Shown here: piece after piece, positions 22,544-34,499 of the stretch
Position numbering within the stretch: the first letter of the stretch is position 1
Layout: each line of letters opens with the position of its first letter
DNA from: Apoda limacodes
Lineage: Eukaryota; Arthropoda; Insecta; Lepidoptera; Limacodidae
Assembly (NCBI GenBank): GCA_946406115.1
Contig: OX291542.1
Location: forward strand, 37,095,321-37,159,320
Reading direction: 5' to 3'
Length of the DNA: 64,000 nt
Position numbers and translations under genes: made by a program
The notes under the pieces: generated by a model
Told to the model about the DNA's origin: nothing
Databases searched by the model: none
Seen by the model: only the letters and a program-made list of their open reading frames with translations

Positions 22544-23575
22544 GAAGTTCGGTGAAGTGTCTACAGTCTGCTCAACAGCAAAGACTTTAACCCCGGCAGA
22601 GGGTCAACGAACTCCACAACTGTATGAGGCCAAGTGTCTTCAGGAGAGGCCAGCTAGTCAGGTTCCCACCAGAGCGGGTGATTCATGATTTGCGAGGCAA
22701 TCAGGCCCCGTGAAGCGCAATCTGAATCTGAAATCTGAATTGGCTTTCCACCGTTCGGTGCATTTTTGTTCCGAAACCTCCTTCCTACTTGCCAGGTGCG
22801 GGCTAGTCTCTAATGTCGACACAGCCTCGTTAACCTTGTCCACTACTCAGATACAAAAGTCATCGTCAGAATTTGCCGCCTTTAGGATAGTTTCGTTATC
22901 CGTTAACGATAAGAGACCCTGGTATACCTTATCCAGCTCGCTGTAACTAACCCGCTCTTTGCTTTAATGCAAACATCCGATCCTCCCGCTTAACGATCCC
23001 TAAAGCACCTGAAAACCATCGTGTCAGATTGGTTAAAACAGCCTTGTAGTCCTTAATTGATGACGTCATGTTCTATAATTAAATTCCTACACAAAAAAAA
23101 CAATCCAAAAACTAAATTTTGTTTGTGTGTCTGACAAACAAACGACTCTTTTTGTTATATATACAGTTTGTTACAGCAACTAAGTTACTATATAAACCCC
23201 AAAAAACCCAACTACAATGTACAAAACCCTGACTACGCAATTACGCAAAGAAATACGTTAACTTACAATCCGTCATAAAAGAACAATATTTAAAACCTAT
23301 TTATTCCAATCTATTTTAACCGCAACAACAAAAAAAGTTGTGTAATATGTGGTGTATTGTGTTTCTGTTTTTGTATGTTTGTGTTTCTCTGTGTGACGTA
23401 CTTATTCACTTTGTATAAAATTAATACAATCAAAACAATGTACATACGCCGCGACCTGTCAAAGGATTATATATGACTGACTGAGATGCCGGTCCAACCA
23501 GAGTAGCGACAATCCTATTAACCTTGTCACGCGCCGCAGTCCAACTTAATAAATCTTTACTAAACAGCTTTCAAG
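22327..23575 (-). mobile_element. BEL/Pao-like retrotransposon fragment inside the 38-bp array
   Basis: The minus strand reads, from right to left, a leader/LTR-like region (about 23,575-23,075), a gag-like start and a short pol piece, then ends abruptly in the satellite. The pol and gag segments are adjacent, so most of pol is deleted. The left (3') end lacks an LTR. The satellite flanks on both sides contain GCTACAGTAA(G/A)TTGAT, as expected from insertion into the array. Assignment to BEL/Pao comes from the pol piece. Confidence 0.68.
22560..23069 (-). pseudogene. Gag-like remnant of the same element
   Basis: A start at 23,069 gives MTSSIKDYKAVLTNLTRWFS, then in other frames LDKVYQGLLSLTDNETILKA and DKVNEAVSTLETSPHLASR. 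The helical, charged composition fits the N-terminal gag region of BEL/Pao elements, which begin with a short coiled-coil-like domain. Stops and frameshifts interrupt it. No zinc knuckle is visible. The call depends on its position upstream of the pol fragment. Confidence 0.45.
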
Positions 23576-23910
23576 CAAGCTACAGTAAATTGATCTTGAT
23601 CATATAGGGTTATTCAGCTACAGTTTATGGATATTGATCATGTAGGGTTATTAAGCTTCAGTTTTTGGACATTGATCATGTAGGGATATTCAGCTACAGT
23701 TTATGGACCTTGGACAAATAGGGTTGTTCAACTTCAGATTATGGTCCCTCGTCATATAGGGTTATTTAGCGACAGGTTATCGACCTTGACCATATTGAGT
23801 TATTTAGCTACAGTTTATGGACTTTGGTCATGTAGGGTTATTCAGCTACAGTTTATGGACCTTGGTGATGTAGGGCTATTCAGCTACAGTTTATAGACCT
23901 TGGTACTTCC
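23576..23910 (+). repeat. 38-bp minisatellite, right block, about 8 copies
   Basis: It resumes with AAGCTACAGTAAATTGATC and continues with units of the left-block type. These units are more diverged (TTATGGACCTTGG, TTTTTGGACATTGATCATG) than the central left copies, as expected at an array edge. Confidence 0.93.
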
Positions 23911-24846
23911 TTTGAATTTTAATTAAATCATGAAAAACTAAGTTGAAATAAAACTAATTTTCAAATAAAACAGATATTAAATTTTAATATCATATGGGAA
24001 ATAAAACATACCTACATCATTAGTTATCGTTATTACTAACTCATTTCGATCTTAAATAAAACAACCTAGCTAAGCCGTTATGATTAGGCAGAGCATGGCC
24101 GTACACATAGTCGTATGCATGCAGGCACGTATCGGGACGGACTGTCCTGGGCATAGAGTACAAAAAGACCAGTTTAACATAATGAGAGAAGTTATCCACG
24201 CTACAGTGATAAGAGAACTTTCAGCTAATTAGCAATTTAAATATTAAGGCAGGTCCTTGTAAAAGCCAGTAAAAGTTTTAAATAGTACCGCAATGTTCTT
24301 TGGAAACTTTTGAACATCGAACAAAAAAAATGTTCTTTATCTTAAGTTTTAGTTTATATAAAGTTGATCTGAAAAGGAAATGTAAAAGTAGCGATGGACT
24401 TCGTCTTCAACTATTATGACTGTGTAGGTTAATGTCATTAAAACATATGCTCTAGTATTAACTGGGCTTTGATCAATTTATGTGTATGTGTATGTTTAAA
24501 TTGCACGTTAAAGTATATTTTTTGGGTCTCATACCAATAGAAATTATTGCGGATATCTAACAAACTTTTGATACTATCGTATCATTATTAGAATCTGTGC
24601 TATATTATGGTACATAAAAACTCCATGTACGGCCACGCTGTTTTTCGTGCAGTTTTCACATATTATGTAATTTTATTTTGAGGAGATTTAGTTAAAATGT
24701 GGTAGCCACACTAATCAACAATGGTGATAATTACTTCCTTTCACCGCCCTTAATCTGTGATGCCTGCACAAAGTAATTAGAATTACAGCATTAATTAATT
24801 TTGCGCTAACATTTTCGTAATAATTTATATGATCTCAGCTTATTTG
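23911..24846. other. No gene recognised
   Basis: AT-rich DNA without a recognisable repeat or coding similarity. Confidence 0.5.
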
Positions 24847-24850
24847 ATAG

Positions 24851-25951
24851 TGTCACAGAAGGGGACATAAATATGAACACACGACTTTCGTTCAGATAAA
24901 ACAACTATTTAATAAATAAAATTAAATTTAGATTTTATACAATAATAATAATGTGCACAGTAAGTAAAAAATAGGGGTTTGAAAGAAATAAGAAATCGGT
25001 AGGTTTTTGGTCAATTCCACTCTTTCTGGTAAAGAGTAAAGTACGTCTTAACTTGAGTCCAGATTCGGGGCGTAGCGGTGCGTGTGTTCTGTGACTCCTC
25101 CCTCTGGGCTCTCGTTCTTGAAGGAAAACTTGTTATCGGAACCAGAAAGGGGATGCTCCAGGTGTAGATGTTGAAGTGTTAGGGTCCACGATCAGCGCAA
25201 ATGCGTGGCGTAGGTATCGGATGTGAAGGCGAAGATCAGGATTTTTGTATATATATTAAAAGTAAACGAGGAACGAAGAATCCTGAACGAAGAACCCTGA
25301 AACAAAAGTCGGTATCAGATTCCCGTAGGAAACTAATCTCGAGCTTTGTCACGATCTGCTTTTCTTCTATTGCCCTGGCCCTCAGGAAAAGCAGGAAGTG
25401 AGCAAAGGTTGAGAAAAAGGGGAAGCTGCAAAAAAAATTACACAAAAATAGAAAAAAAAAAAAAAGGCTAAGCAGCAAAAAGGCGGAGTGTGTGTGTGTA
25501 TGGTACTTACCCAGATTTGGGGTTCAAGGAAATATTTTGGAACAACGTGCTCGCTTCCAAGTACTCTTTTTCATGTGCCTCGAATCAGAGGGCGCAACTG
25601 GTTTTGTTCGATCGGTGACGCCTTGTAGAAAATAAATATCTAACTGGTGTAAGTGACGAAGGAAAGTCGAGGTTAAACGATTTAAACCATATAAGGTAGT
25701 GATGAAGTTGAAAAGAAATGAAATTAATGTTTGTGTGAGTGGATGACGTAGATGGCGTGTAAAACTAAAAGTGTGGCAATAGCTAATTGCTATGCTTAAA
25801 ATAAGGGTAAATGTTGGATAGTAGGTAAGTAGGTATTGTCGAGTTTGTGAGTGTGAATATATTAATTAAATAAATACTTTATGATAAATAATTAATAAAT
25901 AAATACTAATAAATACACACGGATATGAGAATTATTCTCATATACGTGACA
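24851..25951. mobile_element. Probable solo LTR, 1.1 kb
   Basis: The segment begins TGTCAC and ends GTGACA, a 6-bp inverted terminus with the canonical TG...CA. It is flanked directly by ATAG on both sides (24,847-24,850 and 25,952-25,955), a 4-bp target duplication of the size made by several Gypsy lineages. Near the right end, ATATGAGAA and TTCTCATAT form a perfect hairpin (25,923-25,943). No internal region is present, so it probably arose by recombination between two LTRs. Orientation is uncertain. Its open frames are not recognisable. Confidence 0.72.
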
Positions 25952-25989
25952 ATAGTCATTTACTGAACAAAAATGACGATATATTAATA

Positions 25990-26270
25990 ACATCATCATC
26001 ATCTTAGCGTGTTGATGTCTATAGCTAAGCGTTAAAACATCATCATCTTAGCGTGTTGATGTCTATAGCTAAGCGTTAAAACATCATCATCTTAGCGTGT
26101 TGATGTCTATAGCTAAGCGTTAAAACATCATCATCTTAGCGTGTTGATGCCTATAGCTAAGCGTTAAAACATCATCATCTTAGCGTGTTGACGTCTATAG
26201 CTAAGCATTAAAGCATCATCATCTTAGCGTGTTGATGTATATAGCTAAGCGTTAAAACGTCATCATTTTG
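25990..26270 (+). repeat. 44-bp satellite, six copies
   Basis: Units marked by CTTAGCGTGTTGATG start at 26,003, 26,047, 26,091 and so on at a 44-bp period. Each unit holds an inverted pair CTTAGC/GCTAAG around GTGTTGATGTCTATA. Copies differ at only a few positions (GTC/GCC/GTA, GCGTT/GCATT), so the array is young. Confidence 0.96.
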
Positions 26271-26555
26271 GTTATTAATTTTTTAATTTGTTGTTTACAA
26301 AAATTGTTTATTTGTAATAAAAAAAATCAACTACTAAAGTCTACGGTCCCTAAAAGTTTAGTTCAAGCTTCTAAGTCAATGCACTAAAAAATATGCCCAA
26401 AATACGGTGATTTTAATCGCATAATTTGACATAAATAAATCAATACCTATAGGGTACTTCCCGTTGACCTACAATCATGAAAGTTGGCAAGATGCAAGAC
26501 TAACATCACAAATACAGGAAAAAATCCAAAAACAGATAATTAAGGCATAAATCTG
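26271..26555. other. No gene recognised
   Basis: AT-rich spacer between the 44-bp array and the LINE remnant. Nothing recognisable. Confidence 0.5.
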
Positions 26556-27482
26556 TGAGACTTGATCTCATGATGGAATAACTATCTACATATCTACATA
26601 TCCATATACTTAGGAATAACTATTGATAAATGTTTTTTATGAGACCAACATATCGAATCTGTTTGTGGTAAACTAAGAGCTACTATAAGTAAACTGAATA
26701 GCTATGTTAGCAGGAAAATTTTGTATACATTATATTTTTTCATTCGCCGATCCGACAATAGGTTACGGGCTGGGTGCCTATGGACTAACATTTAAAAGTT
26801 ATTTAAGTAAAATTAAACTAATGCAAATAAATTAATAAAACTGTTAGTTTACCAAAATACAAAGCAAAAGAATTTAAGGTATGTAAAGTCCTGCCAGATG
26901 ATAAAAAACTTAAAATGACAATCTTAGCCAACCAGTACAATAATAATGATTTTATAGATCGGCGAGTCCATAAATACCCAACCCGAATGTCAAAGAAAAA
27001 CAAATTACATGTAGACATGGTAGACAACTATAATGGTAAACGTACACGTCGCTCGGTAATACCTACACAAGTCAACGAACGGCCGCAGGATCTTATAAGC
27101 AACGTCAAATGTAAAAGTCATTTAAAAAGTGTTCTAAAAGCATTACTTATCTATATGTGTGTAAAAATATGTATGTATCTCAGTTAAGATATAGTATTAC
27201 AGTATGTATGTATGTGTGGGAGGGGGTATGTCCCAATTTTCCTTAAAACTAGTAACGTTGTCATTTTATTTATATCGTTTATGAACTGAAAACCTTATTA
27301 TATAAACATTATAACTCAAGAATTATATTAATATTATACATAGTAATGAAATAACCCCAGCAGTAATAGATATCATGTATATTAATAAGAACACGAGAAC
27401 TGCCGACAAACTGTTTCGCAGTTTGGCAAAATTAAGAAGTAAGTTAAGTGCATTGTAAGTTTGAATAAATCAAAAAAAAAAA
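26556..27482 (+). pseudogene. LINE polymerase C-terminal end with 3' UTR and poly(A)
   Basis: In broken frames the plus strand reads LGITIDKCFL, DQHIESVCGKLRATISKLN, then a 90-codon frame (26,915-27,187) with MTILANQYNNNDFIDRRVHK and YNGKRTRRSVIPTQVNE, and ends in a basic Lys/Leu-rich tail. This is the order of the region after the RT domain of CR1/Jockey-type LINEs (thumb and C-terminal end), which have a YLGxxxD motif and a late RxxxxxIPxxxNxLP-like block. A non-coding 3' UTR follows and ends in an A-run at 27,471-27,481. The 5' part is missing, and stops near 26,630 and 26,800 confirm decay. This family differs from LINE-A. Confidence 0.75.
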
Positions 27483-27769
27483 CCTTCGCTGCGCAAGCCA
27501 GACTCTAAATACAAAAGAGTAATTTTTGAGGTAAGTTAGACGACTCTCGACGACCTCTACGAGCAAAAGTGTAGTATTTGCAAATATAAAAAAAATTACG
27601 GTTGTTGTGCATTTAATCAATTTAAAAGGAAAACTATCACGGGTAAGTACACTTTACAGGCTAACGAGTAATAGTAGACCAAGTTATAAAATGTACTTAC
27701 GTAGTGAAATTTTCGTACAAATTCCATTAAAAGTTACTAAAATGGAGTATCTAACTAATCTGTAAAACA

Positions 27770-27955
27770 GGTATAAACGCTTGAAATATTCACAGAATAT
27801 TTAGTAAAATGTTCACTTTAAAAATAAATTAAACTAAAATAAAACAAAAATTTTAGGGGGGGCTCCCATACCACAAACGTGATTTTTTTGCCGTTTTTAT
27901 AGACAATGGTGGTTTGTGCGCGAGTCCGACTCGCACTTGGCCGATTTTTACTTTG
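27770..27955 (+). repeat. SINE-like repeat, 3' part
   Basis: It contains ACTTTAAAAATAAATTAAAC, GGGGGGCTCCCATACCACA, ACGTGATTTTTTTG and the tail GAGTCCGACTCGCACTTGGC, matching the repeat at 15.5-16.0 kb. 5' truncated. Confidence 0.85.
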
Positions 27956-28009
27956 TTATTATTAGGTAACGACACGATTTTACCGATATCAGATGAATAC
28001 TTTAATTTC

Positions 28010-28335
28010 AAGTACCTGGAGGACCGAGCGTTGCTCGTTTTTTTTTAAACAACGCCATCTATTGTTAAGTAGCTTAAGCGTTACTTATAACGCCATCTAT
28101 TGTCAAATAGCTTTAATGTTGCTTATTACTACTCGCCAATAGATGTCAGGAAAAGTCATATTTTTTCATTTTATCACTGCCTAAAAACATGGATATAACG
28201 ACGTTTTCTTAAAATGAAACCTAGCTAGATCGATTTATCGTCCCCTAAACCCCCTGCATACTAAATTTCATGAAAATCGTTGGAGCCGTTTCCGAGATTC
28301 CGATTATATATATATATATATACAAGAATTGCTCG
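28010..28335 (+). repeat. Interspersed repeat ending in TTTCATGAAAATCGTTGGAG block
   Basis: It begins CTGGAGGACCGAGCGTTGCTCG with a T-run, has two AACGCCATCTATTGT blocks 40 bp apart, and ends AAATTTCATGAAAATCGTTG, GAGCCGTTTCCGAGATTC, an (AT)n run and CAAGAATTGCTCG. The last part resembles 3' regions of RTE-type elements and derived SINEs. Non-coding. Confidence 0.7.
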
Positions 28336-28938
28336 TTTAAAGGTATTAGTTTTTTTTTTAAATAATTAGTGATTTTTTGCGATGAGCTATTTATTTAGAT
28401 TAATTAACTCAATTTCAGATGAAAAATTCAGTAGATCGAATCGCAGATTCATTTGACTTCTAAGGTATTTTTTTTAGTCACATAAATCTTTTTTTTAGAA
28501 CAACATTACAACTTCAGAATTATGTATTTAGTTTTGAGTCTTATTTGAGTATATATTAATTTTACGCTGCTTAGCTGTGTCGTGTTTCGTTATCTCCAGA
28601 TTGGACTCCAAGTTTAATAAATTAAATCAGCATAGGTGCCATATTTTAAACTTAATTAGGTTAAATTACACATTAAATTAATCAATACAACCTATTTAGA
28701 ATTACAGTATGTTAGTAATTGTTAATTTTGTAGTCAAATGTTTTTTTCTCTTAAATTTTAACTTTAGTTATTTTGTGTAATAGCTCTCTGTGTATTTATT
28801 GTGTTTGCGTTTAAATAGTTTGTTAATGAGCTTTTGTCGTAAACTTGCATTTATTTACTATTTTGTTTCGTAACAATACGAGTAAATATTCTGCGATTGA
28901 CAAAGTTAAATAAATATGAAATCATGTTTATCAGCAAG
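28336..28938. other. No gene recognised
   Basis: AT-rich spacer with no recognisable feature. Confidence 0.5.
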
Positions 28939-29100
28939 TCGATTCCGTAAAAAATTGCTAACCTTTTTTGAAAGAAATAAGATATACATTGCGGTTTCGC
29001 GATAATCGATGAATTTCGTTCGTCATTTCAAATGCGCAGTGTATATCTTGTTTTCATGGATTTCAAACGAGAATTGTTAGCTGTCATTTTACGGAATCGA
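28939..29100. mobile_element. Small hairpin MITE, 162 bp
   Basis: Perfect 14-bp terminal inverted repeats TCGATTCCGTAAAA lie at 28,939-28,952 and 29,087-29,100. Inside them a second inverted pair, AGATATACATTGCG and CGCAGTGTATATCT, extends the stem. There is no coding capacity. No target duplication is clear, so the superfamily is unknown. Confidence 0.75.
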
Positions 29101-31974
29101 GCCGCTGATGTAAGTAACTTAGTTTAGTGTAAAACTAGTTTTAGACTATACTTACAATTAGAGTAAAAAAATTTGCAATGTTGCGTTATGAGTTCATATT
29201 TTTTTGGTTTGGTAATAGTGAAGTAGAGACATAATTTGTTAGGTCATTAACTGAAGTCTGAAGGGAACTTACACCCATGCACGAGCTTTGGTGAGGAGGT
29301 AGTAGACTACCTATCTAAGAGCAAATCACACAATGTTGATGATTTGTAGAACACTTGTAGGCTCGATCTTTGCGCAAATATTGTAGTTCATTGTATCGAG
29401 TAGAGTAAGCCACCAATCAAATCTTATCAGCATCTGAATTCTTGGTTATAGCTTGTAAGGCAGATGCGAACTTCTTATGTGTTGGATTACTGGGATTATA
29501 TTAGTCTGGTTAGTCATGTTTTGTGATTGTAATTATTCGCGTGGTGAACATTAGCCAGGGTGAGAGCTGGTATGGCGAGTGTGAGCTATATTTTAGTTTT
29601 GCACCGAAAACAAAATAACTTGCATGACTACTTTTCCTGCGTAGGTTTGCCAAGTTTTGCGTAAAATTGTTAAGCTAGCGTAGATTTTTTTCTTAATATG
29701 CTTAGCATATTAGGTTTTGTGAAATGTATTAAAATATACTAGATTGTTTTCAAACGTAGATTTTTTGAAGTGAAAACTTCTTTAGCGGCGTTGTGCACTT
29801 TTTTTGGTATGGGTAAAAAATGATAAACTCGCTTCAGGTCACGTGTCCTAATCGTGGAAATTCGTAAGACGGAAACCGTAATGCCACGCTTATTATAATT
29901 TTTATTTTTAGTATTCGCGATTATGAGTAGTACAGGGAGGTTGGATATGGAATTTTAATTCTACGACAGATTGCGATGTCAAATATACTACGTCAAAAAA
30001 GTAAATAAACAAACATTATTATTTCTTGACAATGTCAAAGACATGTCTTGTGACATATTTGAGTGTTAAGCGCGAATCGTGTGTAAAGGTTTTCACTTCT
30101 TCCGGCACTCCCGGAGTGCAACTCGTTTTTTTTTAATTAGGAAAATAAGTAGGTATACAAGAGTGTAATCTTGAGGTAACCATCATGTGTGTTGCTATTT
30201 TTAGTATTTCTCTTATATTCTAAAATAAGTTATTTAGTTATTAAAATTCTTTACTTATTGGTTACTTATTGTTACTTATTGTTGGTGTCCATCTACGTAT
30301 TCGGCTATTTGTTCATCTATTCCTGTAAATATGTTAGTACTGAATTGTAGTCGTTTCTGTTTTGCACGCATTCAGTTTCACTATTAAGTTTTATTAAGTT
30401 TATCATTTTCGAGTTCGTGTTTGGGTAAATTTGGTGTTCGTTGTCCTGTTCTTGTTCGTGGTTGTTGCTTTTAGCCTCATCTTGGTGTCCGTGGTCGCAA
30501 TCGTATTTGTTTCTAAGTTTATGCTTGTGATCAAGTTTGTTACAGCTTCATATTAAGGATTTTTTTTGTGTTTATGTTTGGATTCGTTTTTGTGTTAAAG
30601 TTATATAATATATATTTGAGTTCGTCTTCCGATTCGAATAAATCTTTATATACATTCATATTCGTGTTTTATTCCTGGACAGTCCTCGAGACCTACCATC
30701 ATAGACCACATATCCAACCGTGGGCTCTTGTAACTTGTCTTAAAAGCTCGCCGGGGAGTTGCGATACTTTGCGTACTACTTTTCTCTGATGTCTCATAAC
30801 GGCCTGATCTAGGAGCCTACTCGGGATAGGACATCGTGCAAGACTCGGGCCTTGGGCTGAAGAACGGTACCACTGCATTTGTGTCCCTAAATATATAAAC
30901 CTCTGTAAATCCTACTATCTCATTCGCTTATGTAGGCTTACGGTTTCTATCTTTTTTGTTAACTTGGTAGGGATAGATTGTATTATATTTTCTTTAATTT
31001 TCTGTATTTAAGGGCTAGGAATCACCTTTAGTGATAAGGTAATTTTAATTTTAAAAAAAGAACAGTGGCACTCGGGGCCTGCCGCGGTAAAGCTATTGCA
31101 TAGCATTTTTTATCAACTTATGCAATTATAATTATTTATTTATTTTTTATTTATGTAGTATTTTTTTTTCTTTGATATTAATTCAAGTTACATTTTTTTA
31201 GCGTGGTGATCGATAAGAAAACATTTTTTTTTTATTGAATAAATGAGAAGTTAATATCGTTTAAATTTTTCTGTTAGCGGCAGTGGGGTGGGCGCAACAA
31301 AGTTGTACGCAAGTGCTCTCGACGAGGCGCTGCGGCCGACTGACGGAAGGCGAGCGCCGCGTAATGGCCGGCCCACGCGACGTTATTTATGAAATGTATT
31401 TTTTGCTTCAAAATAACACTCTTTCGCAATAAAATAAAACCATAATCGTCTAAAGTATTTATTATGGAAGACGTAGACGAAATTTCATTGAAAAAAGTTA
31501 AATAACTAGCAAATAAAACTGTTTCCCCATAGAAGTATCTCTCTAAAATGAAGATTTAGAGGAAACTTTGCGATTTTATTGTATCGAGTCAAGTTTATTC
31601 AATCGTGTTTCGACTCTCATAACCTACTTATAAAACTCCTAAAATTATGATTGTCATCAAAAAAATATATAAAATTCAATTTTTTTTCGCCTTAAAATTG
31701 ATTTTCCGTACAGTCAAGTTTGCCGTTTATAGGTTTTTTTCGTTACGGAATTTCTTGATTCGGTTGCCGCGCTCAGAGCCCGCGATAAAAGCTATGCAAT
31801 AGCTTAATAACTTGTTGATTAAGCTTGAATGCCACGAACTGAGGCTAGGCCAATGTTTGAATAAAAGTTATAACTTTTCGCGAATTGTAAACAACATACA
31901 ATTCTTGCTCTTTTAAATTTTAGTAGTGCCTTTAATTCTAAAACTATGACATTTTAACAGGCATACTTGCTTCT
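29101..31974. other. Long stretch without recognisable gene
   Basis: AT-rich with two less AT-rich pockets. At 30,690-30,860 is mixed-composition sequence preceded by AATAAA near 30,637; it could be LTR-like but has no defined ends. At 31,275-31,385 is a GC-rich pocket with CGCTGCGGCCGAC and GGCGAGCGCCGCG. Short open frames (such as 30,568-30,789) show no recognisable motif. Confidence 0.45.
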
Positions 31975-32140
31975 CTCAACGTATCTGATTCTGCTATTAA
32001 TTGGTTCAATTCTTATCTTCGAGGACGCCCGCAATGTATACGAACCGGTCAATTATTTTCAGATTGGTGTGACTTATCAGGTGGCGTACCTCAAGGTGCT
32101 GTTCTTTATCCTCTTCTAACTTCTATATTCATTTGTTCCA
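31975..32140 (+). pseudogene. LINE reverse transcriptase fragment
   Basis: About 55 residues in one frame read SDSAINWFNSYLRGRPQ, then FSDWCDLSGGVPQGAVLYPL, which is the conserved GVPQG(S/A)VLxPL block of non-LTR reverse transcriptases and the segment before it. The catalytic box that should follow is absent because the similarity stops at TSIFIC. It is a short dead fragment, not of the LINE-A family. Confidence 0.8.
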
Positions 32141-32284
32141 TCTCTAACAATCATAACTAACATAATTAAAAGTATAAATCCTATAAGTCCTACATAAACT
32201 AAAAGTGTCCTGTCACAGTACGACACAGAGAGTTGCATTAAATACAGAGTAAAAAAAAGCGCTTTGCTATTATCACAAATTTAT

Positions 32285-32660
32285 GTCGCCCAAAACACAG
32301 GCATCCCCCCCCCCCTAACACGGGGCCGACGTCCCTGGGTTTGTCGGCCCACGCACGGACCTTCAGTCCACTCGTGCCAGAGCACTTCTAGCTCTCGCGC
32401 TGACTCACCTTCGGGTTTGAGGCTCACGCCGGTCAAAGGGTAACCCCAAGAGCGACAACCTAAGCCGAGGCTCCCCCCGCGGGGAGCCCTTGAGCGTTGG
32501 CGCTACATTTGCTGAGACTCCTTCACAGTCTCACCACAAAAAATCGATGGAGTAGTAATGGCTGCATACTAGTTATACTGAAAAAAGAAAATAGAGCGTC
32601 CAGAAAACGACTTCTATTTACAAGCGCAGCAAAAATTAAAATCCTGAAGCAAACTGCGTA
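32285..32660 (+). repeat. GC-rich LINE/SINE-like segment with C-run
   Basis: It starts at a 12-C run (about 32,306) and includes ACGGGGCCGACGTCC, TTGTCGGCCCACGC and an inverted CTCCCCCCGCGGGGAG hairpin (about 32,471-32,486). Its end, GAGACTCCTTCACAGTCTC followed by GTAATGGCTGCA, recurs at 41,750-41,805 next to a Jockey remnant, so it is probably part of a Jockey-type element. No clear reading frame. Confidence 0.5.
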
Positions 32661-32689
32661 TGAGGTTCAGACTACGGGTCGTAATAATA

Positions 32690-34372
32690 ACGATCCGAAT
32701 ATCTGAGTTAAAACGCAAATTAAATGCTGCCTCGAGGATCAGTAAAAAAGCAACTACCAGAGCAAAATTCCAATTTATCGGCAAAATAGGTGGGCGGCTT
32801 GCGAGCTTTCCCTCTGGGAGCCCTGCTTTCTGGTCGCTTGTTAAAGCTGCCGAATTTTGCCAGTCGTCGTTACCACCATTGCGAAAGACCGATGGTGACT
32901 TAGCCCATAGTGCTAATCCGATCTAATGGGCAGTCTCTTTGCCTCAAACTCGATTATGAACGACGAAGGCACTGAACCATATACCGTGGTGCGTTAAGGC
33001 CATGCTGGAAACCTCCAGCGGACGTTGCTTTCTCTAGACGTCCATAAGTCGAGTGGGCCAAATGGCATACTGACACAGTAATGCTTAAGCAGTGTACTTC
33101 TCAGTCGCTCAACTGGTGACTGTCTAGTGTATCTCACACACCGCTGGGCACTAGCCATTGAATGTCAGGGGGAGGCATTGGAATGTAGCCTGGGTATCGC
33201 GAAGGCAATCGGTTGGATCTGGCACCGGGGTCTTCTATCGAAGTTGCCATCTTACATAGTGCCCGGGGGTTAGTGCAAATGGGTGGCTAGCTTATTGTCC
33301 GGCAGACGCATGCAAGCCGTAGTTAACTAGGTAGGTAGGTGCTCTGATAGCATATACATTAATGCTGGTGTCCCACAAGGCTGTCTCCTAAGCTGTTTAT
33401 ACTGAATATCAATGACATGTTGAACATCAACAACGACAACAGTACTGGAGACGCTTATTACACGGGCCGTGCGAACATGCCTCGTTCCGTTGTGGAGGAA
33501 AAGCGTGGAGTACTTGTGTCTCACATCGAGACCACTCAGTCCGAGGTCTCTGACTAGGGACAGGAAAACTTGGTCGAATTTAACCCTACAAAGACACAAG
33601 ACTGCGCGTTTACCGCGATGAAAACCCCATTCACGATGGTCCCACAATTCCAGAACACTCCCCTCTCCATGTCCAAGAGCATCCTTGGTGTTGACATCTC
33701 CAGCGATATTCAGTTGCGAGATCATTTGCAAGAAAAAGTGAAGCTGGCGTACAAAAAACTTGGTGTACTCAACAGAGCGAAGCAGTACTTTACGTAGGGG
33801 CTAAGGTTGCTGCTTGACAAGTCGCAAGTTCGGCCCCATATGGAATACTGCTGCCATCTCTGGGCGGGCGCACCCGGATACCAGCTTGCCCCTTTTGACT
33901 CGGTTCAACGACGAGCTGTGACAATTATTGTCGACGTTCCCAAACTCAGTTGCCGTATCGAGCCCTCAAGTCTGTGGAGAGACTTTGCCTCCCTGTGTGT
34001 ATTCTACCGCTTGAATTATAAAATTAATGTGTTCTGAGGAATAGTTCGAAATGATGCCCGCGGCTACTTTCCACCATTGCACCACTCGCCAAGGGCAGGG
34101 GATTCATTCTCACGCTTTAGAACCGAAATGATCGCGAGCGCGGTTTTAGAGAAACTTCCTCCCGCGAACGCTTGGGTCGTGAAATGAGCTCCCTGCCAAG
34201 GTTTTCTCTAAGGACTACAGTATGGGGTTCTTCAAGAAAGAAGTTACTAGATTTTTGAAGGGTCAGCAACGCGCGAGTGATATCCCTGTAATGCAAACGT
34301 CCATCGCCTACCTTTACCGCTTACCATCAGGTGCACCGTAAGCTTGTTTGCCACTTTAGTGGTATAAAAAAA
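32690..34372 (+). mobile_element. LINE-A copy 3, longest copy
   Basis: This copy covers most of the polymerase region in broken frames. From 5' to 3': LASFPSGSPAFWSLVKAAEF and SLPPLRKTDGD (before the RT), LDVHKSSGP (early RT), FWHRGLLSKLPS (mid RT, near 33,220), AGVPQGCLLS (near 33,365), VKLAYKKLGVLNRAKQYFT (33,740-33,797), then the C-terminal end and the terminus CTTGTTTGCCACTTTAGTGG followed by an A-run at about 34,365. The catalytic YADD box is deleted. LINE-A encodes a reverse transcriptase that copies its own RNA at the target site. At 1.7 kb it is still 5' truncated. Confidence 0.88.
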
Positions 34373-34499
34373 ACCTTACAAAATATCGAGTTCTACGACA
34401 AGTAAACTTATTTTAAAGCCATATTCATGGTTTTTTTACTTAAATTCTTAGGTTTTCGATTCGATTTTTTCTGTAGGTTATGCCTTTCTCCAGCTTTGT

